A stretch of 64,000 bases of DNA from Isoetes taiwanensis (lineage: Eukaryota; Streptophyta; Lycopodiopsida; Isoetales; Isoetaceae). Shown piece by piece: positions 23,590-33,527 of this stretch (its first letter is position 1; each line of letters starts with the position of its first letter). The stretch spans positions 417,501 to 481,500 of the forward strand of contig JAJEKV010000096.1 in NCBI GenBank assembly GCA_021234155.1, read 5' to 3'. The notes beneath the pieces are model-generated. The model searched no databases, was not told the origin of the DNA, and saw only the letters and a list, made by a program, of their open reading frames with translations. The position numbers were made by a program, and so were the translations under genes.

Positions 23590-23940
23590 ATATCTTCGTA
23601 TTTTAAATGTAAAGAGAAAAAACCTAAAGATCGTGATAAATAAGGTAGTGAAGTCACATTCCTTGTAATACGCATATCGGCCCTTCCATGTTTCTACTAG
23701 TTTTACATCTGCATAATGGATAGGCCCTTCCATGCTTCTACTAGTTTTACATCAGCAAAGGGGGAAGGGGGAGGGGTATGCTTGTACTAATTTATATTCG
23801 AGCCTAAACAAAGCCTAGGTAGTGCGTACATGACTACGAAGGACCAATTCTCACAATGTGACATGATGAAGAACAGATTGGAACTAGCAAATTGACAACG
23901 CATAACACTTAAACTTCTCTTAGAGTGCAAGGCAACAGAA
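23590..23940 (-). repeat. dispersed repeat X, minus orientation
   Basis: Reverse complement of 15480-15850. CTACTAGTTTTACATC appears twice (about 23694 and 23741), as in the first copy. GATCGTGATAAATAAGGTAGT marks one end and CTCTTAGAGTGCAAGGCAACA the other. With its partner it forms an inverted pair 7.7 kb apart that encloses the LINE endonuclease relic, the SWIM pseudogene and the GC island. Confidence 0.75.
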
Positions 23941-24114
23941 TGGATGAAATTTGTTGCTGCAATAATAGGGAAATGGATGAAATTTGTTGCTACGTAATAG
24001 CTAGTAGTAAGTGCCTTTTCGTGGTTGAGGTGTCGGAAATATTCCGAAAAACAGCGTTTTTTGTGCAGAAGGTGTTCTGCCACTTTGCCATGCTGGACGG
24101 CAAGTTGGCATTTT

Positions 24115-26090
24115 AAAATGGCACATTTGCCTCTACCCCGGAGTTTCCCCAACACTGGGATGCATTGATAATGGCCCCGGTTCTCACTCTGCCAGACCCT
24201 CAGAAGGATAAGTGGGTTGCCACAGATGCTAGTAAGATAGCTATCGGTGGAGTATTAATGCAGGAAGGTAGGGTAATCGCTTGTGATTCTAGGAAGATGA
24301 ATGATGCGGAGTAGCGATCTCCCACATGACCAAGAATTGCTTGTTGTTGTGTGTGCCTTGTGCATTTGGAGGCATTACTTACTTGACAGACGATTCCAGT
24401 TGGATACCGATCACCAAAGCTTCCAATACATTTTCACGCAACCCCACCTCAATTTGAGACAGAGACGATGGATGGAGTTCCTTAGTCTATAAGCCGGGCA
24501 AGCATAATGTAGTTGCTGACGCGCTTTCCAGACATATCGAACGCGTTGTAATGCCATATCCACACTCTCCAGTGAGTTTGGTAAGCAGATACCGCAGGCT
24601 CTTCCCGCAGATCTTGAATTTCAGGAGATATGGCAAAGTCTATCCAAGGAAGCCAGAACATATAAGAAGAGGGAGGCCTTCCGCCACTATAAAAAGGAGG
24701 GTGATCTTTTATTACAAGGATAAGTTATGTGTTCCTGAGGCGTCAAGAGTTTGCAAGCTCATTCTCCATGACACACATAACAGTGCTATAGCGGGGCATG
24801 CAAGATTTATAAAGACCTATTTTAAGATCCGCTCTAGCTATTTTTTGCCAGCAATAAAGAAATATATTGCCAAATATATTAAGCAATGTCAGATATATCA
24901 GCAAATGAAGGCAGAACAGTTACGTATTCCGGGGGAATTGCAACCCTTAGATGTCCCTAATACAAAATAGGAAGTTATTACCATGGATTTTATCGTGGGG
25001 CTTCCGCACACATTAAGGGATTTTGATGCCTTAATGGTGGCGGTCAACAAACTTTCCAAAATGGCACACTTTTTGCCATGTCGTACCACAGACACTGCAT
25101 TGGATACTGCTTTGTTGTTTACAAAGGAGGTGTTTCGCCTTCATGGGATGCCCCGTACCATCATATCAGACCGGGATCCTAAGTTTGTTAGTGCATTCTG
25201 GAAGGATTTCTTCAGCACTATTCAAGCTAAGCTTGCTATGAGCACAACGTATCACCCACAAACAGATGGCCAAACAGAGCATACCAATCGCATACTTGAA
25301 AATATGCTACGCAACTATGTCTGGAACAAGCAATCACAATGGGCAGATTACATGCATTTGGTGGAATTTGCCTATAACAACACTAGGCAGGAGTCTTCAA
25401 GGATGTCTCCTTTTATGATCAATTATGGCTACCAATGTCTCACTCCAGACACGTGGCATAATCTAGTCTCAACAACTGCTCATAGCTATGAAGGCACTAG
25501 TGGAAGAGGTTCGAGCATATTTGTTAGCTGCTAGAGCTCGGCAAAAGAGCCTTGCCGATTGGCATCAGACACCACGAGACTTTCAGGTTGGTGACCCCGT
25601 ATGGCTAAAGAATAAAGTCAAGCAAGCCAAACTTAAAATTTGCAACTGTAAGAAACCTGCACCTAGATGGCGGACCCTTTTGAGATAACTGAAAGGATAG
25701 GTGCTCAGGCCTACCGTTTGAATCTACCCACACATTTAAAAATCCATAAAGTTTTCCATGTAAGTCTTCTCAAGAAGCACAACCCTGACCCAGAAGAGAT
25801 TCTCGACACATAAACACTTCTGGAGATGATAGAGGAACAATTAGAGATTGTACCTGAAGCTCTCATTGATTGCGCATATAAGCAGATCCGCCGAACTCAA
25901 ATATTACAATACTTGGTTAAGTGGAGGCACTTACCCACCGAAGATGCAACATGGATTCTCAGAGCATTCTTGGATAAGACTTATCCGGACTTTATGCGAG
26001 AATGCCAGGGCCGAGCCATTCAAGATTCGATCGGCTCCAACCCTCATGGTAAGCATTGTGTTATGGGTCCAGCAGGGATCATATGAGAGG
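24115..26090 (+). pseudogene. Ty3/gypsy chromovirus pol: RNase H, integrase, chromodomain
   Basis: Starts in the RT-RNase H connection (VLTLPDPQKDKWVATDAS). RNase H continues after a frame change (HDQELLVVVCALCIWRHYLL, LDTDHQSFQYIF). Integrase follows: zinc-binding region with LHDTHNSAIAGH and KQCQIYQQ, where the last Cys is replaced by Tyr; DDE core with MDFIVGLP, ISDRDPKF and HPQTDGQTEHTNRILE; then LKIHKVFHVSLLKKH. A C-terminal chromodomain (ILQYLVKWRHLPTEDATW) identifies a chromovirus, whose integrase targets heterochromatin. Lesions include a stop at 24968 (TAG), frame changes near 24300, 24480, 25490 and 25680, and a TAA at 25811. Protease and RT are missing upstream, and no LTR is recognisable on either side. 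Confidence 0.9.
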
Positions 26091-26512
26091 GATCCGACAG
26101 GGATCATTTCAGGGGTTGGGATACATGCATCTTGGGTGGGGAACTGGGCATATAGGCATTCATGATAGGATGCATTCGTCTGCGGTATAATGGGAATATG
26201 GCCATTCCTTACCCCGAGACGACATGCAAGACTTAGGCATGATAGAATTCTTGCATTCATATTTCTTTTACTTTAAGGGGGTGGTCCCTTCAACCACATT
26301 ACTTAAATTAATTTGTAAATACTGATGTACTCTACTTCTGCAGGCTAATAGAGCGTACTGACATACTGCAGAAGATCCTAGGGCCTTTATGGACGTCCTC
26401 GGCTTTGCGTAGATTTAGGGGGGTAAGTTAGGCACGGATACGGGTGTTGCAGGTGTGGCAGGTATCCTCTAGCCACACCCATGGTATTCAAAATTTTCAT
26501 GTACTTGACCGA
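26091..26512. other. 3' non-coding region of the chromovirus, no LTR confirmed
   Basis: A purine run with GGGGGG at about 26417 could be a polypurine tract, but I found no matching repeat to define an LTR. Confidence 0.3.
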
Positions 26513-26588
26513 GGATTCTAGTTTCCTCAAGTTCTTTGAACGGTGCCGTTCGAGTTTTCATGCTAGAGTTTTCATGTTCGCATTAGCA
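26513..26588. repeat. single unit of the 75-bp repeat family
   Basis: TTGAACGGTGCCGTTCGAGTTTTCATG-type sequence ending in GCATTAGCATATT is near-identical to units of the array at 29494-29760. It ends exactly where MITE-like element A starts, so the element inserted into a copy of this repeat. Confidence 0.8.
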
Positions 26589-26846
26589 TATTCACACGGG
26601 GGGTTACTCCGGGCAACGAGAGCTGTTGGATGGGCATATTTGCCCTTTATTCCAAGATCTGGACCATACATAGCGATCCTCGTTTGTGGGGTATGCATGT
26701 ACAAGTTTTTGTGTACTGTATATTAAAGTTTGCAAAATACTATAAGATTTGAGAGAATGTACTTAATGGTGTTAATTTTGTACATGTATTGTAAATATAT
26801 TTTTGGGGCTCTCGCTGCCCTACGTAACCCCCCGTGTGAATATGCA
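26586..26846. mobile_element. MITE-like element A, copy 2
   Basis: About 261 bp. The terminal inverted repeats are the same as in the copy at 4958-5216, and the interior is alignable (GTGGGGTATGCA, GCAAAATACTATAAGATTT, ATGGTGTTAATTT). As in copy 1, its right end runs straight into the left end of element B, so the A-B junction is shared between two loci. Confidence 0.85.
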
Positions 26847-26905
26847 CCCAAACCAAAGGGGGTTTAAGGGGGATTTTAATTTAAATGTGTTAAATGCAAT
26901 GGTTT
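26840..26905. mobile_element. solo left terminus of element B
   Basis: AATATGCACCCAAACC, GGGGGTTTAAGGGGG and TTTTAATTTAAATGTGTT match 5209-5261. No matching right end occurs nearby; the sequence after about 26900 is unrelated. Element B is truncated here or A and B moved together. Confidence 0.8.
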
Positions 26906-27759
26906 GTGTTAATAATATTAATGGTAGTTGTGTGTTGATTGTTATATTAAAAAAAAATTTGGGCCCTTCGGGCCCTAACTAAAGCAAACATAGGTAAACT
27001 TTATGGGACAGTTAGCCTGTTTATGTAAGTATGTAAGTGCCAAGAAATATACAAATAGGAGTTTTAATCCATATCGACATGCGTTTTACAAAGATCAGCA
27101 AATAGGACCGCCTTTGTATCTTACGTCAAGCTTATATTGAATTTCAAATATCCTATTTCATCAAACAAATATCCTATTTCAACATGACAAGTATCATGTA
27201 TTCAGCATGTGAAAGTTAGTCATTACATAAATAGTTAAATAGATTCACCTTTCATCTGGGGCAAATCCCGTTTACATTGTTTCAACTACTAGTAGAAGAA
27301 AGGAAGTGGAAAATCCGTTATTCTGCTACCTTGCAGTCTCTGCAGTACCAGTACAAACAGAATTTGAAATGTGAACTTTAATTTCAAAGTACAAACTATG
27401 AGAATGCATATTACAATCATACGTAGCAGATGTGATGAGACAAGATGTTGTGAATAATGGCATATACATTAAGCAGAGGATAAGGAGGTAGCCTTCCAAT
27501 ATCACGGAGTCCTCCAGTTAAGATATTAGATTCTAAACTATAGTTTCCAGTCCTATTGTCCAAACAAGTTTCCTATGTCTAAACTATAGTTTCCAGTGCC
27601 AGATGATACGTTTTTTGCTACAGAAGCTGTATCACCCATGCCAAAATAGCTCCATATCCAATAAGGTTGTGAAAAAGGAGAAATACGAGTGTCTCCTGCA
27701 GAGCAAACCATTGAATATGTTCAATCCTCACAAAGCATTAGCAGTCAAGGCAGCTAGAA
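26906..27759. other. no supported gene
   Basis: AT-rich spacer. A small palindrome (GGGCCCTTCGGGCCC, about 26961-26975) is the only distinct structure. Confidence 0.45.
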
Positions 27760-29038
27760 ATTGCATGTGAGTTACACGAATCTTTGCTAGGATACTCTTC
27801 CATAGCCGAAGCCAAGGCACCTGCAGCACCTTGTCGAACATTTAAATTTTCATGAGAAAGTGCTCCCAAAAGACCAGCGGCATAATCATTCCCAAGTTCA
27901 TGACCATAAAGGTCCCACAACTCTTCAGCAGCCTCTGCAACAGCCTACAGACATATACGAGTATAAATGCAATGGAGTTCTCTTATTCATAATATATAAA
28001 TATAATATAATATAATATTGATGTATACAGCATAGTATATGCAGTTTAACTTCCTAGTTAATATAAACACCTGGTATCCAGCTTACTTGATCAGGATCAA
28101 ATAATGCAATCCACAAAGTACTCGCTATGAGTGGAACACAAGGGCATGCCCTTTTTGCTAGGACAGGCACATGTTTCACTGCATCCAAACAAGCCGCCCG
28201 GACATGCACATGCTTTGAATACAATCCAGAAAGGACCTGTAAAAGAAAATTACAAGTATTGCTTACATAGTGAGACAAAAGGTATTGCATGTGAAAACCT
28301 TCACCTCAACTAGTCCACTTGTATTAACCCCACGACATAGTTCACGGAGCATAGGCTTGTTTGTCAATGATTGCAATACCCGCCTCTACCATCTTGGATC
28401 CGGCCGGTTCCATTAAGATCAGCCTGAAATGGCAACCAGTCCAAACTTCTATGTTGTGGCATAGTTTATACAACGTTGACCAACACATCCAAACATGCAT
28501 AGAGCTTTGATGCATTTTTAATGCCACATGAAGCAATATAAAACAAAGACAAGCTTCGATTAAAAATTCTCGGGCTTCTCGCTTTGGACATCAATATGCC
28601 CAAATAAGATCTTCAACGCTTTGTCATCTAATTAGGTAACCGAGATGTTGAAGCCACTCTTAAAATGAAGTGTTATGCGATATGCAGTTTCTTCTCCACA
28701 GTTTCTATACATGAAAACAAAGCCAAATATCATTGCTATTTGTCATTCGTTAGCATGTAGAAAAATACACTTCGCAAGGCTTAACAAAAGAAAATCCGCT
28801 CATCATCATCGTCGGTTAGCGTAATTGGACTTAGGTTTGATGTGTCAAAGCTAAAATTGCATACCAAAGCCCTTGATATCAAGAACGTTGCGACCACAGG
28901 TATATCTCTGCTTGAAAGAACATCAGTAGCTGCATCAAGTGCAAAGGCAACGACTTATCTCCCTACCCAGTTTGGGTCAATTTCACCACTACCTGCAGGA
29001 AGATCTCGAGAATAAAGGGAGAACAATGCAGATGACAG
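27760..29038 (-). pseudogene. GCN1: GCN1/ILITYHIA fragment with permuted exons
   Basis: GCN1 is a giant HEAT-repeat protein that helps GCN2 sense uncharged tRNA on stalled ribosomes. Reading the minus strand from high to low: exon A 28865-29038 (FSLYSRDLPAGSGEIDPNWVGR, then in-frame TAA, then LDAATDVLSSRDIPVVATFLISRAL, GT donor); exon B about 28370-28426 (MVEAGIAIIDKQ, off frame); exon C from about 28385 to 28305 (PMLRELCRGVNTSGLVE); exon D 28087-28236 (VLSGLYSKHVHVRAACLDAVKHVP...IALFDPDQ); exon E from 27944 (AVAEAAEELWDLYGHELGNDY...NVRQGAAGALASAMEEYPS). In GCN1 the order is C-D-E-A-B, so this locus is permuted. Only about 170 of roughly 2600 residues are covered. Stops and frame changes make it a pseudogene. 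Confidence 0.8.
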
Positions 29039-29371
29039 ATCTGCGGATACTATGGCCCCAAGTAGGCTGATAAAGCTGTTGCGTTTGACACCTTTTCAGC
29101 TGAAGGGATGGATCAGGCTACTAATCTAGCCATCAGAGAACTGGGGAAGCCATAGCGAGGAGAAAACTGCCAGAAATCCCCTTCACCGTGTGTCTCTTCT
29201 CTAAATCCCCTTCACTGCACGAACCCTTTAGTTGAACCCTAAAGTTCAATGCCTCGTTGCTTGCATGGACTGCATAAAATTAAATTAATTAAGTTTTTAA
29301 GGAACAAAAAAATGCAAGGCAAAACCATTGCAAAACCATAGATAAAATGTCATTCAAATATATGAATCCAG
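29039..29371. other. no supported gene
   Basis: Spacer upstream (minus sense) of GCN1 exon A. Part of it may be decayed further GCN1 sequence, but I cannot place it. Confidence 0.4.
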
Positions 29372-29493
29372 TGTGCACTCTAGATATACTGATTAGTATG
29401 CCTCGTGCATTACGCCCATGAAATCATATAAAAACCATGCCAAAAAGCGTATAAAATCACAAAGAAAACCCCCTGTTATAATGCTACATATTT
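29372..29493. repeat. dispersed repeat shared with element B interior
   Basis: GTGCACTCTAGA, GAAATCATA, AAAGCGTATAAAA and CCCCCTGTTATAATGCTACATA match 6095-6222 inside element B, and TGTTATTATGCTACATATT recurs at about 5336. This is likely a decayed relative of element B. Confidence 0.7.
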
Positions 29494-29760
29494 AATCTAT
29501 CGAAATGATCTTGAAGGGCGCCATTCTCGTTTTCATGCTAGAGTTTTCATGTTCGCATTAGCATATTTAATCTATCGAAATGACCTTGAACAATGTCGTT
29601 CGAGTTTTCGAGCTAAAGTTTTCATGCTCAAATTATCAGATTTAATCTATTCACATGTTTTTGAACGGTGTCGTTCGAGTTTTCATGCTAGAGTTTTCAT
29701 GTTCGAATTAGCATTTTCAATCTATCCACATTTTCTTGAACGGTGCCGTTCAATATTTTT
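29494..29760. repeat. 75-bp tandem repeat, about 3.5 units, open in one frame
   Basis: Units start AATCTAT at 29494, 29569, 29644 and 29719. The 75-bp period equals 25 codons, and the plus-strand frame stays open over the last three units, reading LIYRNDLEQCRSSFRAKVF-like repeats. The palindromic core GAACGGTGCCGTTC is conserved in the later units. A lone unit lies at 26513-26588. Open frame and period could mean a repeat protein, but no start, stop or splice context supports coding. Confidence 0.8.
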
Positions 29761-29823
29761 TGGTTCAGATTCTGGTCTTTAGTAAGTATTTTTCTGCTTT
29801 CCTGATGATTTTAATGTTGCTGC

Positions 29824-31478
29824 AGTTCAAGGTTATGTACTTCACCCGCAAGAATCTTGATTATAAAGGTCCAATCTTTGAGCGCATGAGAACTCCACCA
29901 AGAAAGCCTCGAAAACATAAGGCAACAACAACAAACTCAGGAGATAGTTCTCAATCTCTGATTATCGCCCAGTCAGAATCTATCATTAGTGACCAAAAGA
30001 TAAATTCAGAGGCTACTGATGTTGGCACAGACATGGCCTCACATAGTACTAACTATGATGCATTAGATGCTACTGAACCTCATCATGATGTAGCTACTCC
30101 CAATAATTGTGGAAATCAGGAGGATGATAATGTAGTAAACTCGGATGAAGGGAAAGGAGAAACCATCGATGTCATAACACAACTAGGAGGAGATAGTGTT
30201 GGGGCCACACAACAATGTGATGGAGATAATGACGAGCTGCCAGCTTCGTTCATTGTGAATCAAGTATCACAGAAAGGAGCTAGAGATAAACAGGGAATCT
30301 CCTCCACCCCTCATTCCATTATGCAGAATACAAATACACGAGGCTATGAGAATGGTTACACCAAACTGTCAACAGTTGCGTGATACTTTAAGAAGAGACA
30401 GTTATATTATGCAAAAAGAACAATTCATATTGTCCATAAAGGGACCCAAGGGTAAAGAGACTCCAGTCACCGAGGAATTGATCAGTTATTGGGATAATAA
30501 TTGGCAAGTGGAGAACGAAAACTTTGAGCAGGAACTGTCCACTAATCCACATTGGTCTGATCTATCAGGTAAGATGTTATTGTGCTGGGACGGGAACTAT
30601 CGTACCAAGGAAAATTCTGAAAGATACACATATGCCCCGAACATGCACATCAGAGTTCAAGCAATCTTTATGGAGGTTGATAGAAAAAGAGAAGCCGAAC
30701 TTATAATTGCAATGAGTGAGATCAGATTTTGAGCTTGTCATAAATTGTTTGCCACTATTTGTACTTATCCAATGCTTTTTCCGTATAGACTGAACGAGAA
30801 AGGAGTTGTAAGAGAGACACTCAAGGACATTTTGTACGCAGTGCACAAAGTGGCAACCAGAGACTTAAGAATGTTTACCAAAGAAGTGACAGAAGAAGAG
30901 ATAGCAAAAGCTAGAGCTAAAGAAGTGAAAGTGCTTGGAGAGGAACCTTGGTACCCTCTGACTAGATTCATGCTAGCTCAGATCTTATACAAGGTACATT
31001 AAATGTGGCAAGCAAATAATATTTTACTTGTAGTGTGAACTAACAATGAGAGTGTGCAGGCCAATATTGAAAATGACATTGAATTGTTGCTCTTTTTCCA
31101 CACACAAAAAATGCCAGAGTTAAAAGCACGAGAAAAATCCGAGAAAGAAGTTAGAAGAAGATGGACAAATAAGCTACATAAATACTTAGCGATTGTTTGC
31201 CCCAAGTTGGGACCAACATGGCTTAAGCCAGTGACCTCCAAAGATGTGAGCACAAAAGATTTTAAATTGACACTAGAAAAGTTATATGATATGGCCAAGG
31301 CAACAGTCGACAATGATATTAGAAATAATTGGATATTGCTTATCACTACTGAGTCAAACCTCGTGAATAGCTACAGAATACTAGGTAATCATAGGGATTT
31401 TCATGAATGGATCAAGAAAGAAACTTGGTTGGAGCATGTTCTAAAACAAAAGCAAGGAGCTTCTAAATGCCATACTGG
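29824..31478 (+). pseudogene. ParB-like domain protein, 5' half of a larger gene, broken
   Basis: After an acceptor TGCTGCAG the plus strand reads FKVMYFTRKNLDYKGPIFERM, then a long polar acidic linker. One frame later (from about 30346) it reads ELISYWDNNWQVENENFEQEL, DLSGKMLLCWDGNYR, MHIRVQAIFMEVDR, TLKDILYAVHKVATRDL and EEPWYPLTRFMLAQILYK. A 66-bp intron (about 30992-31059) leads to ANIENDIELLLFFHTQKMPELK...CPKLGPTWLKPVTSKDV...WILLITTESNLVNSY. The WDGNYR block resembles the G-x-H/N-R motif of ParB/sulfiredoxin-like nuclease domains; this is a weak motif-level call. A frame slip near 30370 and a TGA at 30730 break it, and gypsy LTR sequence cuts it at 31479. The region at 47930-49513 looks like its missing 3' half. 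Confidence 0.55.
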
Positions 31479-31557
31479 GCAAAACCGTCTAGACGTTTAT
31501 GAGTAGTCGCTTCTACCCATTTATGCCGGTGTCTGGGGAACGCCCCACAGGCACATT
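31479..31557 (-). repeat. gypsy LTR, left part (split by CACTA element)
   Basis: CCGTCTAGACGTTTATGAGTAG ... CCCCACAGGCACATT is the reverse complement of part of the LTR at 46902-47059. The LTR resumes at 37166-37210. The outer ~30 bp of the LTR (its 3' end in minus sense) is missing where it meets the ParB-like gene. Confidence 0.85.
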
Positions 31558-31619
31558 CACAAGGCACCCAAAATTAAAAAACTACATGGTTTTTTCCTTG
31601 GTTATGACAAGATATCATT

Positions 31620-32170
31620 AAAAACCATATGTGGCTAAACTAATGGGTTCTCTTGTTAGGTTTGTTAGGGTGGTATTATGGCATGGTAATCGCATATGGC
31701 CTTTTAGTAGAGTTTGTCAAAGTGGTATTACATATTGGTAAATGAATGTGGTATACTTATAGTGTTTAAGTGTATGGTTTGTCCATGTGGTATAACATTA
31801 TGGTTGTGGATGTGGTTTAATGTAGTGCTTATTTTGGGTGATTTTATAATGTGGTTGGCTATTGTGATTTTATAATGTGGTTGGCTATTGTAGTATACTG
31901 CATGGCTAAATGTCATGGTAAAGCACATGTGTGTTTGTTCTATATGTGCACGGTTTTGTTTTGCATTAGCTATATGGTTCTCATTTATAAACCAGTAATG
32001 GTATGCTATTTGAAGCATTTCAAGTTTTTAAGTATAAGACTATTAAGGACCGTGGATGGTTTCTTATGCATACAAGTAATGGTCTGTTGTTTGAAGCATT
32101 TCAAGTATAGAAGACTAAAACTATTAAGGACCGTGTATGGTTTCTTATGTATAGTAGTACTTTTTACTGT
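31620..32170. repeat. left subterminal repeat region
   Basis: Dense ATGTGGTTT, ATGGTTT and GTGGTAT motifs. It includes a ~95-bp imperfect duplication (GTATGCTATTTGAAGCATTTCAAG at about 31998 and GGTCTGTTGTTTGAAGCATTTC at about 32080, each followed by CTATTAAGGACCGTG). These are candidate transposase-binding sites. Confidence 0.6.
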
Positions 32171-32374
32171 TAATTCACTGTATGTGTTTTCCTCAATAGC
32201 CAATAGGGAGCAAGGGGATTTGAACCCCAACCATTTCCGAAACTCATGAACAATGATAATTTTATTTCCCCAAATATGTAGAAAACTAATTTAGATCTAA
32301 CATCTACAGCAAAGCAAAAGGTAAACATCTAGTATAGGAGGAAAGTGACGACCTTGCAATACTCACGTACTCAC

Positions 32375-32680
32375 CTCTTGCATGTGAGAGAAAGAAATAA
32401 AGCACTTCCAGACAGAAATAGTTAATGTCGATGCTGGAAAATTAGAAGCCTTTAGTTTATCCTGTGGTATCCCAGAGGCACTTGCCCCTTTAATAGACTT
32501 GCACTTAAGAAATGCATTCCCATCGCCAGAATCAAGTCCATTTGTTGTTCCCTGCGTTACAACAATAGACACAAGTTCCAGCAAGGATGGACTCTTCCTC
32601 AGCGTCAAACCCAATGGACTAGGTTCATCAAGGGGATTGTAGAAACTAAAGGATGATGCCTCGACAGACACCCACATTTT
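32375..32680 (-). pseudogene. captured exon of a plant protein with EPSPLGL motif
   Basis: The minus-strand frame reads FYNPLDEPSPLGLTLRKSPSLLELV and then DKLKASNFPASTLTISVWKCFISF, ending at a clean GAG-GTGAGT donor (32375). Both blocks occur, in this order, in a plant-specific family that I believe includes Arabidopsis ASG1-like proteins; the family name is from memory and moderately sure. Only one exon is present, on the same strand as the USP39-like piece, inside the CACTA element. It is therefore best read as a captured host-gene fragment. Confidence 0.6.
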
Positions 32681-33527
32681 TTCTTCTGAAACTATATTAG
32701 AACTCTCCCAAGGGATGGCTGAATGTGAACTCCTTTAATTGTTTGTGTAGGTAAGCACTCTCATGCGCAACAATAGATCGGGATATTAATGTCGAGTTAG
32801 GAACCTAAGAACATATGAGCATACTAAACAATACAAATGATTCAACCATATGACATGAAAAAAATGTTTCCTATGATCCATTGTTATCAAAATAAAAAAA
32901 AAAGCGGCCCATCACAACTATAATTTAATCGTTACAAGACAGAACCTAGTAAATGGACCATATTTCTTGAACTTCATAATCCTGGCGTGGTCAACATCTT
33001 AAAATGCAAGAAAATGCTCACAAGGTATGTGCATACCTGACATGGTAAAGTTACTGCAGAATCAAGAGTCCTTGATCGCTTTACACAGATGTGGCAATGA
33101 TATTTGGAAAACAACAAAAGATCATGGGTTTGTTTTCTACCTTGGGATGAAGGAAGTAAATGTCGAGTCTGCTAAGATTAAACCTCCATCGCGTGTAAAA
33201 TGTAAGGGAAATGGAACTCCGCTTACCTGCACCCAATCAATACCTCTTGCAAGAGGTAGAGCGAGGCTTTTTATCCATCGTTCTTATTTTCGTAACGTAT
33301 CACCAAGAATGATAGAACCATCATTTGTAATAAGACCAGCGTTTCAATGGTTTTAATTGATAGCTTCAGGCATTTGTAATAAGACCAGCATTTCAATGGT
33401 TTTAACTAATCGCTTCAGGTCCAGTCCAGTCCGATCTTGTCTGATCTGCTCTGCTCTGCCCAAGCAGTAAGCCCAACGAAGGCAACCCATCGTGCTGCAG
33501 CACTTTGTTTTGTTTTACACTGTTACA

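Noticed and set aside
24898-25095. Minus-strand frame within the gypsy integrase
   Set aside because: Shadow of the integrase coding strand with no domain.
26400-26470. Chromovirus 3' LTR start after the GGGGGG run
   Set aside because: No second copy of the following sequence exists in the window, so an LTR cannot be defined.
32210-32235. GGGGATTTGAACCCC, resembling a tRNA T-arm
   Set aside because: No acceptor, D or anticodon stems can be folded around it on either strand; it lies in the CACTA element interior.
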